DNA of 64,000 nt, from positions 1,178,001 to 1,242,000 of the forward strand of contig OZ017754.1 in assembly GCA_963969365.1 (NCBI GenBank). The letters run 5' to 3'. Below, piece after piece: positions 24,401 to 36,020 of the stretch. This stretch comes from Asterochloris sp. CNOR1. Taxonomy: Eukaryota; Chlorophyta; Trebouxiophyceae; Trebouxiales; Trebouxiaceae. Position numbers and translations under genes: made by a program. Positions within the stretch are counted from its first letter, which is position 1. Every line of letters starts with the position of its first letter. The notes under the pieces are model-generated. The model worked only from the letters and a program-made list of their open reading frames with translations, did not search any database and was not told the origin of the DNA.

Positions 24401-27400
24401 TGGGTGTGCCCCGCTCGCGGATCATGATGACTGCCAGGTTCGTTACATAGGCCTAGGACTGCTGCTGTCTGTGACACCCTGTGCATTTTGCAGTATGGCA
24501 GGATGGCGCAGATGGCTTTGTCTTGACTGTCCCCACCCTGCAGATGTCTTTGTGGGGAGCACTCAGGTCAGCAGCAGTGCTGCCTGCTACACTCCGCTCT
24601 GCCTGGTGGCGGCAGGGAGGTACTGGGCGAGCTCTACCGCTGTAGGGGTGGAAACAATGCAAAGCTGGCTCCTGAGCTGCTGCCGCTGCAGGCATGAGAA
24701 CGACTCAGATCTCTACTGCGCCTTTGATCCAGACGTGGCGCACATGCTAGCAGGGTGGGGTCTGGACTGGAGGCAGATGCACTGCTTGGGGCAGGCCACT
24801 GTGGAGGTGGGCCTGGGACACATGTAGGGGCATGCATGGCAGCCTGCTCACCCAGGGGCTTGTACGACAGACCTGAGCAGGCAGCCATCGCCCTGTGCCT
24901 GCTCAGCTTCTGTCCAGGGTTTTGCATGTGGCATCGGCAAAGGCAATCTGTTTGGGTTTGCCTGCTGCACCGTGCATTGGTGGTTCCTGCAGGGGTCAGC
25001 TGCCTGTGGCTCTGTCCAGTCACCCCCGCAATATTCCAAGGCTCGTGCAACGCAGGGGTCATATATCCCGCTGGCAATGCAGCCACCGGCGCAAGCACAG
25101 TCGTTGCCACCAGGTTCACTGTTGCACCCTTGTCTGCCCGCAGCCGCCGGCAGAGATGCTGGATGCGGTGATGCCTGGCCTGACTCCCCTGCTGGAGCAG
25201 GCAGCCATCTTCGGGACCCCTGCGCATCACTACGGCGCGGCGCTGCGTGTGTTGCACCACCTGCGCATGGTCTTTCTGCAGGTGGGTCCCCAGACTGTCC
25301 CTTTGAGGGCATGTGTCTCCACGTCCTGGGTTGTAGCATTGCTTGGTGCCACTGCCAACTGTAAGGGGCCTGAGACTGCCCCCTGCATTGAGGCGTGCAC
25401 ATTCTCACTGTTGCTGGCTTGGCTGATGTGTACGTTTGTGTCCATGCCCCCTGGCGTGCAGCATCCATGCACAGGCACATGCTGACTGAGGGCGACGCTT
25501 CAGGCTGTGCCCAGGCTTTGTCGTCAGGGTGCTACAAAGCTGCTCACGCGCTGCTGCTCTGCAGCTTGCTGCCCTGCGCACCCGCCAGTGTGGGGAACAG
25601 TGGCTGATCACCATTTCCGGCATGCCGTGCGCATACTCCACAGCCTGAGGTCAGACCATGCGAGTCCTGCTGCAGACTGCTGCACTGCGCCTCCGCTCGT
25701 ATGGAGAGCAATGGCTGAACACCATTCCCCCGCATGCTGGGCGCCTGCTGCGTGGCCAGAGCGGGCGTCAGCTGCGCCAGGAGGCCTGGGACGCCCACCT
25801 GGCTGCAGAGGCGCGGCTGAACAATCGGCGGGACCCCATGGCTGCGGCCGAACCCCAGGCAAGCGCTGCAGCCTTTGCTGGCAGTATTGGCTCTGGGTGC
25901 CAGCCAGGGCTGCCTGCGACTACTGGCGACCTTCAGGACTGAGGGGTCTTAGGTGCTATGCTGACTGTTTGTTGCGTCTGATCATTTCGGGACATCTCCG
26001 ACTGCTGCTGGCTTTCAGGCGAGCGCTGCAGTAGTGTCTGCTCTGCCAGCCTGCTGGCTAAGGCAGCCTCAGCATTCATAGGCTCATGATGGCTATAGAC
26101 ACTAGGCAAGTGCTGCAGCATTGCCTGCTGTGTGTGCGGGATGCAAGAGCTGCGTTGGGCACCCGAGCAAGGACAGGCAGTGTGGCTTGCTGTGGTTCTT
26201 GTTGGGCAGCTGCACAAATGGCTGATGCTTAGGCAGGTGCTGCAGTGTCTCCTGCTATGCCGACAGGGGCCCTGGGCTGCTGGCCAAGCAGCAAGGCCTG
26301 CAGTGCTGACAGAGGACCAGGACTGCTGAAGGCTTCCAGACAAGTTCTGTGGCTGACAGTGTTGGGCCGGTCCCTGTTGCTCCAGAGGTGTTGCTCGCTG
26401 TTGTGCACCTTTGCTGGCACGGCCTTGGAGCCTGTGGCAGCAACAAGCAGCAGAACAGCATTACGCTGGCATGTACAACACTTGGTGGTGACCAGGCCCC
26501 AGCCAAATGAGGTGCTGTGCAGGACACCATGCCAGCTTTGCCCCGCCCCAGGACGCTGCTGGACGTTCTGGCAGACAGGGACGCAGCTCAAGCCCCAGCT
26601 GTGGGACTGAGCACAGCGTCCTCTGCTCAGCTGCCCCAAGGACAGCCCACTGGTGACCTTGTGGCGTCATCTGCTGAGGCATCAGCGCCTGCACAGCCAG
26701 CACGGCCGGTGCCGGCTGCCTGGGCGCCACCTCGTGTGTCAGTGGATGCGGAGGACAAAAGCCCCTTCGAAAAGCAGGTGGGCTGCCTTGCAGCGCCGCT
26801 CTGAGCTGTGCATGCCAGGCCGGGGGCTGTGCCAGGTGCTGAGGGGTCCAGCAGCAGGATCTCCTCTCTGCCTGCTCTTGCAGTTATATGCACTGCAAAG
26901 GTCCTGCTGCTGGCCTGCGGCTGGGCCTAAGGGCCCCGCTACAAAGCTGGTGGATCTGGTAGCCTAGCTAGCTGTCTCTGGAGCTGTGCAAGCCAAGTTG
27001 GAGCATGTGGCCCCCTTGATCAGTGTTGCAGTCAGCTGCAGATCAGTGGCAGGCAGGGTCACCCTAGGGTGTCCTGTACGGCAGCAGCAGCTACATTGTT
27101 GATGTCTGCGGTGAAGATGAGGTGGGACTCATCGGCAAGCAAAGGTCCAAAGCTGGCTCTGCAGGTCTCTCCTATCTTCATAGACATCTGCATGCACCCC
27201 CTACACCTTGCAGGTCTGGCGGCTCGCATCCTTCACAACTGTCCCCGAGGCCTATGAAGCCTACCTGGAAGTCCAGAAGGTGCCCCTGAAGCACCGCAGG
27301 TTCCACGGCAGCAAGCAGGAGGCTCGCAACAGCAGCAAGGCCTTCTCCCGCTTTGGGCTGGGCCTTGCTGCTGAGGTGCACCACCGTGTGGCCGCTGGCA

Positions 27401-27561
27401 CAAGTAAAGACCAGGTTGTGCTAGAGCTGGAGGCAGAGAGGCTGCGCATCCCGCCCAGCAAGAACTTCAGCTCGCTGCAGCAGCTGTGCAGTCAATACAA
27501 CGCAGGCAACAAGAAGCGCAAGCTTGCTGCTGCAGAGGAGACAGACCAGCCAGTGTCATAA
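21481..27561 (+). CDS. Crypton/Ndc10-type tyrosine-recombinase-like protein, probably domesticated
   Basis: Eleven phase-consistent exons: 21481-21903, 22108-22238, 22399-22564, 22837-23090, 23637-23821, 24311-24437, 24692-24806, 25144-25281, 25676-25858, 26523-26777 and 27214-27561, giving 774 residues. Exon 2 (GWCKDRGFADADLLSEAKG) resembles the N-terminal SAM-like DNA-binding domain of these recombinases. The core carries the first catalytic arginine as SRSDNLRKLQW (about R282), aligning with the RGDNxR motif of Ndc10/Crypton proteins. YRDHRRCPQAALADLAV matches the family's Cys-Pro helix. In the place of HxxR the protein reads HGFE (409-412), so the second arginine appears lost. LYCAFDPDVAHMLAGW supplies a candidate tyrosine (about Y437). 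The last exon (VWRLASFTTVPEAYEAYL onward) resembles the Trp-rich DNA-binding tail of related proteins, tentatively. Intron 9 is GC-AG. No terminal repeats were seen, which supports a resident gene over an intact element. Confidence 0.68.
22031..22060 (+). repeat. Copy of the recombinase-like gene exon 2 acceptor edge
   Basis: GCAGGCCTGGTGTAACCGCAC parallels ACAGGGCTGGTGCAAGGATC at the real acceptor (22104-22124). The tryptophan codon is kept, but the copy has an in-frame TAA. Confidence 0.6.
23905..24062 (+). repeat. Two copies of the recombinase-like gene exon 5 donor end
   Basis: The real exon 5 ends with TIGTLYLHVQQALDMA. Copies encode HGSLYLHVQQAMER (23907-23962) and TLGVLYLHMQQPL (24003-24062). 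The frame through both copies is open for over 110 codons, so alternative exons are possible, but I found no acceptor in the required phase. Confidence 0.75.
25556..25675 (+). repeat. Upstream copy of the recombinase-like gene exon 9 acceptor edge
   Basis: The copy encodes LAALRTRQCGEQWLITI where exon 9 (25676) has TAALRLRSYGEQWLNTI. Between them, 25621-25645 encodes AVRILHSLR, resembling ALRVLHHLR near the end of exon 8. The duplicated unit of about 110 bp therefore seems to have contained both exon edges. The copy ends in a stop. Confidence 0.8.
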
Positions 27562-29092
27562 TGTGTTACAAGGTGTATGTCTGCCCAAACCCCTCCGCCT
27601 CTTGCCCAGCATCGGAGTCGACTAAACGTGTGCATGTCGAGCTGAACCGAGGTCCAGTCAGGTGCAGTGCTGTGGCCTCCCAAAAATCCAGTGACCTGCA
27701 AACAGATAATGTCAGCAGCATGCCCCGCCTTGCACAGCAGCAGCAGTATTGCAACTAGTGCATGCTGGCATTGTTTATGCTGAGTGTGGACCCCAGGTCA
27801 GCTTTACCTGGTAAGCTGCATTTGCTACCTGTGTGCAGCGGCAGCAATCAGGTGGGAACCTCGGATGAGCTGCCTAGGCCAACAGCATCCCATGCAGAGC
27901 ACACCTTGTCGGCAGCACCAGTATGCTGAGCCCCGCTGAGCAGTTGAAAGCAGCCCCGCTGGTCTTACATCTGGCATGCCACCCGAGCATGGCTCAAGGC
28001 AGAAGGACAGCTCCACCAAGCGCTTCCCAGCCCTTCATTCTGAGCTGCCTCATCATTTTGGCAACAGCTTTGGCAACAAGACGCAGATTGTACTTATTTG
28101 TACTCATTGCTGTGCACCTCTGCAACATTAACCATCATTCTGGACACGATCACCTGCGTTCAGCATAAAGAATCCCTCATCAGCCCTGTAATTCTGCTTG
28201 GGCATGCATTTAATGCTGCACGCAGCTGCTGTGGCACAGCTGAGGTAGAGTTAGTATAGATGGCTGGGCTAGCACGTACAGTCGCCTAGACAGCGTCAGA
28301 GAGCAGGTTCTGCAGAGGGCTTCCACATGGTCTGCAGAGAAGCAAAGCAACCTCAAGCCAGTTTGCTGAACCTGCAGGGTGGGTGTGGTAATGTTAAGTA
28401 TCCAGCAGGCATGTCACTCCACTTGCGAGACAGACCACCACATGCAGAGGAAGCATTGAAGCTTATGGCCAACTCACAAAAGTCAAGGGTGGTATGAGCA
28501 TCAGCAGCCAGCCAGCCAGCCTGTGCATCAAAAAGCAGTGTGGTCATGGCTCCTGCTGCCTAGACCCCTTGCGCGCTCTGCATTGGGTCAACCGACTTGC
28601 CTGTGGTTGCTTAAAAGCATCCACCTAAGTGCAAAGAGAACGCTAGCCATACTGCAAAGTGCTTTCTCCCGAGCATCCTCAGGCAAGGACGATGTCGAGA
28701 GCTCCCCCTGCTGCTCAGACGGCATAACACATGCTCAGCTTTGAATGCACCTTATTCGATATGTTCTGGTCATGGCAGTTTCATCAGTGTGGGATCTGTC
28801 CCAAATTTGGGGTGGTACAAGAATGCACATCAGCTTTGCTGCTCCTTCTCCACTGCTGGCTGCCTGTCCACCAAGCGACATGATGCTCTGAAGAACATGT
28901 GAGATACAGAAGAGGACATGCAGAACCACCTTGACCACCGCAGACCAGCATCTTGTACTGAGAACGTCAGTGTTTGGATTGCCGGCAGCCAAGCTTGTCT
29001 GACAGGCTGGGTCTCATAGGCCTCAACAGCTAGGTCAGCTGACGCCTGAGCGCAGGGGAAATTCGCCCATAAGGCTCTCCTTGAAGGGCACC
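27562..29092. other. Intergenic region between recombinase-like gene and uL13c gene
   Basis: About 1.5 kb without a recognisable conserved gene. It should contain the 3' UTR of the recombinase-like gene and the uL13c promoter. It also holds a possible two-exon small gene on the minus strand (28286-28725). Open frames elsewhere are short and lack coherent splice partners. Confidence 0.35.
28286..28725 (-). CDS. Possible two-exon small protein (48 aa), hypothetical
   Basis: An ATG at 28725 opens a frame beginning MPSEQQGELSTSSLPEDARE and continuing with a helical KALCSMASVLFAL. It can end at a donor after 28625 (GTGGAT) and join an acceptor (CTCTGCAG) at 28331, keeping phase and giving PCGSPLQNLLSDAV and a stop at 28286. 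The N-terminal half is acidic and protein-like. No family is recognised, the donor is weak and other joins are possible, so this is only a candidate. Confidence 0.22.
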
Positions 29093-31078
29093 ATGCAAGT
29101 CCACATTCACAGCAGATGCCCTGTGGCCACTGCTGCCCACAACAAGGTAGGCCTCATGTTGCGGCACTGCTGCGAACAGTCGCTGAGCCAAAGTGGCTGT
29201 GCCTGAGGGCTGATTCCCTTCTGTCCGGTGGCTGCAGGTCAAGTCAGTGGCTTTCCTGGGGTGCACAGCTAGATTGCAGCAGAGGCAGCAAGCAGCGGCG
29301 CGGCGGCAAGGCTGTAGTGTATCATGCGCAGGTGAGCACCCTCACCACAAACCCCTCCCAAAGCCGGCAACGCAAAATGTTCGCCCTCCACTTGTTTTTC
29401 TGCCCTGCAGCCACAGAACAGATAGAGGCTGAGGCCCCCAACAGGCCTGAGGCGCTGGACCTGGGCATTGACATCCTGAACAGAACGTACTACCCCAAAA
29501 TGGCAGATGCGGCTGCTGTGAATAAGCCCTGGTATATGATTGATGCCAAGGGCCAGACTCTGGGGCGGCTAGCCTCTCTCGTGGCCCAGGTCCTCAGGTG
29601 AGTGCGACTCTCGCGCTGCGACTCTCGTGCTGCTGCGCTGCCTAAGTGTGAGGAGTTTCAGCCTGCCCCGCCGTGCTGAGTTGTGGCACGGCAAGCGACA
29701 TGCATGCTCCGTTCTAGGTTGTGGCGCTGCCAGCAACGTCAGGGCCGGGGCATGCTGCAGTGCCCTGCGGCAAGCAGCGTCTTGGTGCCAGCAGGCCCAG
29801 TCTGTGCCCCCTCCTTTGCAGTGGCAGTGTCACACTGCAAGCCGTGCCTGGCTGCAAGCATGCACATCCTGCTTCCTGTGCTTTGAGATGTGACAGGTGG
29901 AGCAGAATGTGGGTGCATGCATGCTGTGCCTGCCTCCCTTCCCTTCTATGCTGTGCAGCAACAAAGGGTCTAGGCAGATTTGCCGACTTGCGTACCTGGG
30001 CAAGTGGGCGGGCGGGGGAGCAGTGCCCGAACGACATTCCCTCTCCACCTGCAGAGGGAATTTGTCAGGCCACTATTCATGCGCAATGCCAAGAGCAGCA
30101 TTTTTGTGTTGCTCGCAGGCAGGCTGCATGCCTGGCAGTGGCTGGCTGGGCAAGCAAGCCCTGACTTTGGCTGCAGTATCTTCACTAATGGCTGACCTTG
30201 CAGGAGCAAGGACCAGGCGACCTTACATGCTGCAATGCACATCGGCGCCTATGTTTGCTGCTGAGCTTCGACACGCTGCAGCATTGAAGCAAGACCCCTG
30301 CGCTCCTGATGTAGGGGCAAGGACCAGCCGACCTTCCATCCTGCCATGGACATGGGCGGCTACGTCGTCATCCTCAACGCAGAGCAGGTGGAGGTCACAG
30401 GACGGAAGAAGAAGCAGAAGCTGTACCGAAGCCACCCCACTGCTCGGCCTGGCACGCTCAAGACAGAGACATTTGAGCACCTGCAGGAGGTAAGACGACA
30501 GGGCTGTCTACTGGTGGTGTCCCTGTGCTGAGCTTGCTTTGTCAAGGAGGCCATGCTTGTCGCAGTGCTGACGCAGTGCTGAGGTGCTTGAGTAGGTGGT
30601 GGCACCTATAGGTGTTGGCTTGCATGGCCTTGCTGCCGACACTGTCTGTCAAAGGACCTTAGAGCAGGTGCAAGTGCAGTTCAGCACTGCACCAGAGCAA
30701 GGCGACACTGTGATGTTACTCCTCTGGCTGAGGGTGCCCTGGAGCCAAGTGAGAGGCCCACCTATGTTGGCACATTGCACGTAAGGTCTGAGGGTCCTCC
30801 ATACCAATGATTGAGCTGCCCCTTACAGTTTTACTCACTACCGGTCAGGTGCAGTGGCATATACTCACCAAATGCCCCCTGCCGCTGTGCAGAGATTACC
30901 GCAGCGCATCATTGAAAAGGCAGTGTGGGGCATGATGCCCAAGGGACGCCTGGGTCGGAAGCAGATGACTCACCTAAAGGTCTTCAAGGGGACCAGCCAC
31001 CCTCATGAGGCCCAGCAGCCAAAGGACATCACCAGCAGGATCAATCAGGCCTTCAGTGGCCCCCTGATCAATGCGTGA
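29093..31078 (+). CDS. RPL13: Plastid 50S ribosomal protein uL13c (nuclear-encoded L13)
   Basis: Large-subunit protein of the chloroplast ribosome, imported after translation in the cytosol. Five exons: 29093-29146, 29238-29331, 29411-29597, 30315-30489 and 30893-31078, phases consistent, 231 residues. Residues 1-50 form a transit peptide: few acids and many Arg/Gln/Ser/Ala ([17 protein letters not shown]). The ribosomal domain starts at [18 protein letters not shown]. It continues with [20 protein letters not shown], the L13 signature region [19 protein letters not shown], and LKVFKG. The C-terminal HPHEAQQP matches the chloroplast and bacterial form, not the cytosolic L13a. The 717-nt intron 3 contains a decayed copy of the beginning of exon 4 (30211-30271). 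A TGTAA polyadenylation-like signal lies 91 nt after the stop. Confidence 0.95.
30211..30271 (+). repeat. Copy of the uL13c exon 4 acceptor edge
   Basis: The copy translates as [17 protein letters not shown] where exon 4 (from 30315) has [17 protein letters not shown]. It includes an AG acceptor and then runs into a stop. A more decayed third copy may lie at about 30050-30115. Confidence 0.85.
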
Positions 31079-31168
31079 TTGCCCTCCTTTCTCCCATCTT
31101 TGACCAATCTTTTCTAAAGGGTAAAGATTGCAGACCGCGGTCATTATACATTGAGCAGTCTCCAGGAC

Positions 31169-31173
31169 TGTAA
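31169..31173 (+). terminator. TGTAA polyadenylation-like signal of the uL13c gene
   Basis: TGTAA is the usual green-algal near-upstream poly(A) signal, and this copy sits 91 nt after the uL13c stop codon. It lies in the 181-nt gap between convergent genes, so the uL13c transcript probably ends very close to the 3' end of the ankyrin-BTB gene. Confidence 0.45.
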
Positions 31174-31259
31174 TGAAGGCCACACACAGCAGCTCTGATT
31201 GGTGTCATAAAGTAATCATGCCTGACGGCACAGGTCAAAAGTTGTCAGCTGTGGGGCAG

Positions 31260-34200
31260 TCAAGCGCTCTCAGCTGCCTGTGCCCTCGCTGCAAGTGCCT
31301 GCAGCCGTGCATCAAAGTGCCTTGCGACTGCGTCACGGCCCTGTCCTGTGCCACCAAAACGCTCTAGGTAGGCTTCTCGCAGGTCCTGCAGAAGACTGCC
31401 TATGCCCAGTCCCGTAGCCCCTGAGCCCTCTATTTTGCCGCGCGAAGCCCCAGCAATGTTGCTGCCATCCAGCAGATCGCTGGAGCCCTGCAGAAGAGTA
31501 CAATGTAAATTTCCAGTGTGGGACTTGTGCAGGGGACACAGCCAGAGCATGCCAGCACAGAGCAGCCACCCCAAGCCAAGGATGTAGAGCTGGCTGATGT
31601 GCACCATGCATGTGTTGAAAATGAGTGCAAGGCTGACTCTGGAGAAGAGCAGCACTGATGCCACATCTTTGGGACAGCATCACCTCGGGAGCAACAGCCA
31701 CCACAAAACTCTCAAACAGGGTGCGCTCTTGCTCCGGTCCATCCTCAGAAGACAACGCGTCAAACAGGAAGGCGAGGCGCTGCAGGCAGAAGGTGCGTAG
31801 AGGGGCCACGCTGAAGTCGTCGCCGCACAGCAGCAGGCGACAAATCTGCTCCAAGTTTTGGCCTGAGGGCCCCACTGCCGCCATGATGTGCTCTGCAACC
31901 TCACGCTGCAGGCACAGCACGGGCCAGGCTGGAGAGTGATGGAGCAGCGTTCAGCAGATCAGGTGCACTCATGTGCCCAGCAGAGCAGCAGGCAGCCAGG
32001 CTCTGGCGTGAGGGGCCAACCCGCTGCCCCATGTGTGCTGGTCGGCAAACTCACCCTGCAGGATACTAGGAACGTGTATGCACACCAGCAGTTGGCTGTG
32101 CAGCAGCACGGCAGGGTTGCTTAAGGTTCTGACCGCTGGTCCACTGCTGTCATCATGGCCCCGCGTGGCAAAGAGGGTGTTCATGCGTGGCAGACATTAC
32201 TGCACCTCAGCAGGCAGCCACAGACTGCAGCCCAACTTCCCATCAGCTTGGGCACCAAACAGTGGTCTGCCGCTACCAGCAGCTGGGCAGACCCATCTGC
32301 AAGCTCAAGTCTGACCATGCAGAAGTCACTCAGGTGCTTAAGCGTGGCCGTGCGTGGCTGGGGAGCCATCAGAGTGCAGGGCAGATGTAGTCCAGGGACC
32401 AGGCAATCGCACCTTCAGGTTGGGCACCAGGTACCTATCTGCCGCATCCAGCAGCAGCGCAGCCCCGCCTGCCCTAAGCAGGTGCTGCGGCAGCCTCTCC
32501 AGCCGGTCTGTGTACAGGAACTCTACGAGGAAGGCAAAAACCTCAGCGTCCTCCTGCAAGCTAAGCACAGGCAGCTCCTGTGGCTGCTCGTCCGCCAGCT
32601 CGTCATACGCTGCGCGTGGTTGCACCTCGAGAAAAACGCGGCAGAACTCTGACCTGCAGGTACAGGGCAGCGCGCTGTGTGACTGGCAGGGCCTGGCAGC
32701 TGTGCAGTCACACTGCTAAGATGCAACAGTCTCCGAAGGTCTCCAAGCTGCAGCAAAAGATGGACATATCTGCAAGCACAATGTACACAGGCAGGCCGCC
32801 TGCATTGATCTCATTCTGCTGACGACTGCATGCCAGCTTCACATGGGAAGACGGGTGCTGGACCACCTGCTGAGAGGTGCCGTCGGGAGCAGCCCTAGCA
32901 GGTCAAAGCGATCTGCCTTGTCGCATGTGCACAGCAGTCCCCCTCAAGAGAATGCGCTTCCTGGAAGCTGAAATGCATCTTACCTGACCGCCAGGATGCA
33001 GCGGTGGCATCGGAATCGCTGAGTCCCCACGTCCAGCACCACATCTGCAAAGTCCCCTGCTCCAACCCAGCAGGCCGCTGCCTCCAGGGCAGCAGATCTG
33101 GCACGAAGCCCTGCCAGGTCGGCCGGCAGGCGTGCCTCTGGCAGCAGGGCGCCCGGCTGCAGCACGAACCTGCAGCAGGAGGGGGCTGGGTGACTGTCAC
33201 CAGCACAGGGCACATGGGACACATTAGGGCAGTGCGGCTGCCTAGTCAAACCACATGCCTTGAAGACAGGGGCAGGTGACTGCCACCAGCACAGGGCGCA
33301 TGGGACGCGACAGGGCGCTGCAGCAGTCTGTCCCAACCCCATGCTTTGTCTTCCAGTGAGCATCGCCCTGTGGTGGCAGGGCACCAAATACCTGACGCCC
33401 AGTCAGGCTCATCTCCCACACTCCCGGCATAGTCGATCAAGCTGAAGGCCTCCCACCTGCGCGGCGCTGGGTCGTCGCTGCGGTCCTTGGTCTGCTTGCT
33501 GTGCCAGTAGTAGCGCACCATGGACAGCTCATCCTCCATGGCGGCCGCCACATCAGCCAGGCCCATCTTGCGAATCACACACAGCATGGCAGGCATGTCA
33601 TCCCTGATCACATCCAGCCTCTCTGCAGCAGGGCAGACCACTGCTGGGCTGCAGATTTCAGTGCAAAGAGTGCCAGTGCACAGCAAAGGGCAGGGACTTT
33701 GTGGGAGGCACTGTGCTTCCAACCCTCTGGTGCATTGGTCATCTGGATGAAAGACACATAGCTTACGGGGTGTGCAGGCTAGAGGAGGGGGTGCTGTCCA
33801 GGGGGCAGGTGACTGCCGCGGCACAGCGCTAGGGTGCAGCTCAAGCAGCGGCAAGCGTATGCAGACAGCTAGATGCATTGCTGGCGCAGACCACATGCCC
33901 AGAGTCAGGGCAGCTCTCTGACCTGTGTAGCAGTAGATCAGGGCAGCCTTGAGGCCGGCTGCAGTGAGGCCCTTTCTACCCAGGTGGACGACCCTACATG
34001 CTCCACCCTGCAGGTGCAGCAGCAGGGTGGTGCCCGGTACAAGGCTGCCGCAGAGCGTGGGAAGGTGACAACTGCCGTGAGCTGGCCTGACAGACCCGCG
34101 TGCCACGTTGCCACTCGTAGCGCTCTGATGATGCACAGTTCACATGGGCCAGTGGCAGCTGCCACACATGCACGCCGCTCCACATTGAGCTGCACTGAGC

Positions 34201-36020
34201 CTAGCATTGCTGCCCAGGCTGCATGGCAGCAGATGCTGCCTGCTACCTGCTGCAGCTCAAGTGCTGCACAGGCAACACAAGGCGTTCCAGCAACATACCT
34301 GTGAGCACCACTGCCTGCGCAGGGCCTTGCGGAAGAAGCGCGACCTTGCTGCCAGCACGGCACGGTGCACCGGAATGGCCTCCCCCTCAATTTCAAAGAC
34401 CAGGTCTGCATACAGATCCACCAGGCGCAGCTCCTCTGGGGCAGCAGCCTGCAGCAGCGGACAGAGAGCCTGGTCTAGCAGGCTGGCTGGTGTGTGAGGG
34501 GATGGCTGACGGATTTTGTGCTCAGGCTGGCAGGCCACCTTGTGGCGCTGGACACTGCAGTCCCTGCTTCAGGCTTCATGGTAATGAAGTAAGCCCCAGC
34601 TGTTCTGTACCCTTGCCTGAGCGCTTGGGTGCACCAGTCAGCCTGCCGTGACCTGGAGCAACAGCGGGCCAGCGTCTGCATGCTCAGTCACCAGTCTGAG
34701 GGCACAGCACTCACCTCACGGTTGGCGCACAGGGAAGTCAGAGCCCGCAGGGACAGCGCGAGGGGGGCCAGGGGTGGCGGCCGTGCCTCATACTGCCTCA
34801 GAAGCACCCGCATACCGCCGGTGAGGGCAGCATCTGCACAGCACAGGCAGCCCTCAGGCGCCTTGCACCTCCAGGCGGCCTCTGCAGCAGCAGGCGCGCT
34901 GGAACCTCCAAGGGCAGCAGGCAGCCTCTGTACAGCAGAGTCACCCTGAGGCATGTTTCCAGTTGCAGGCACCATGAGCACAGGGCAGGCAGGATCTTCA
35001 CTCCTTAAGCTGCATGTGCCTCAAAGGGTGACACCCCAGCCAAGCAGTGGCAGTCCATGTCATTGAAGCTGCCCCCCATGCAGAGGCTCACAGTGGCAGC
35101 GATCGCCGTCAAAGGTGTAGGGATTGCACACAGCCCCGCGTTGCAGCAGGAACTCTGCCACCTCCTCATGCCCTGCAATGCAGTGGTGCAAATCAGGGCT
35201 GGTGGCACAGCAATGCGGGTGGGACACCAATTGCCACCTGCTACACCACAATGGAGCAGTGGAACCAGCAGGTTGCGGCCAGCAGCACAGATCATGGCTG
35301 AATCTAGGCCCAGAGTAGTCGCCTGCTGCTGTTTCAGATGGCGGTCAGCAACCTCAGCCGCAGGCAGAGCAGGGCAAGGCATGGCAGCCTCACAATTGGC
35401 ATGTCAAGGCAGGGCAGGGTTGGCTTGCACCGCTGTTGCAAGCGTGCAACAGGCAGCTGCCTCAAATCAGAGCATGATGCCTTGATAGGTGCAGCTACCT
35501 GTGAGGCATGCGTAATAAAGGGGCACACTGTCCCAGCGATCCCTGCATGGCCCAGGCAGCCTGCCTGAGTCTGATTGCAGACCTCCACAGAGAATCTGGA
35601 CGCAACCGCACAGCCCCAAAGCAGTGCCAGCTCTCAGTTCTGATCGCCAAGGCTGACCTGAGGTTCACATCGATGCCTTCTTCTTCTATCAGGTACCTGC
35701 ACTGCAGCACAGACTCCTGTCAATCTGGGCGTCATCCTTGCATGCATGTTGAGAGCAGATGATGCAGACCTGGCTCTCTCGACGTCCCCAACCCTTGCTG
35801 CTCCATGAATGTCAGCTCCAGGGCGCTGCTGGGCTTGCACAAAGTAGAGGGGGTCGTCGTCCAGCTCCACCTCTTCATTTAGTTCCCAGCTGGCAAACTC
35901 CTGATCAAACTCTGAATCCACATCAGAGGGCTCCTCATTTAGCTGCTGGTACTGTTCCTGCAGATCCAGGCAACTTTGCAGGCATATGCCCTCTGCAGTC
36001 CACTGAGACTCTGACTTCAT
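31260..36020 (-). CDS. Ankyrin-repeat and double BTB/POZ protein (ABTB1-like)
   Basis: Probable adaptor for a CUL3 ubiquitin ligase, by analogy with ankyrin-BTB proteins. Twelve exons: 35770-36020, 35658-35696, 35499-35542, 35092-35172, 34715-34833, 34299-34448, 33923-34007, about 33385-33622, 32984-33169, 32413-32653, 31684-31905 and 31260-31487. This gives about 627 residues; the donor of exon 8 is weak. An acidic N-terminus (WELNEEVELDDDPLYF) precedes ankyrin repeats (YLIEEEGIDVNLR, WDSVPLYYACLTG, GHEEVAEFLLQRGA). The first BTB begins DLVFEIEGEAIPVHRAVLAA. The second begins FADVVLDVGTQRFRCHRCIL and runs through AVFAFLVEFLYTDR-like sequence (residues EVFAFLVEFLYTD). Helical repeats after each BTB resemble a BACK-like region. 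The C-terminus is Gly-rich, then helical. An in-frame ATG further upstream cannot be excluded. Confidence 0.85.
33188..33360 (-). repeat. Diverged tandem repeat of about 91 bp in an ankyrin-BTB intron
   Basis: CACCAGCACAGGGC followed by CATGGGAC occurs at 33199 and again at 33290. Further similarity follows (CAAACCACATGCCTTG against CAACCCCATGCTTTG). It lies within intron 8 and may represent the same process seen at exon edges elsewhere. Confidence 0.65.

Noticed and set aside
33188-33360. CRISPR-like array
   Set aside because: Only two diverged units of about 91 bp, in a eukaryotic intron, with no identical repeats or unique spacers.
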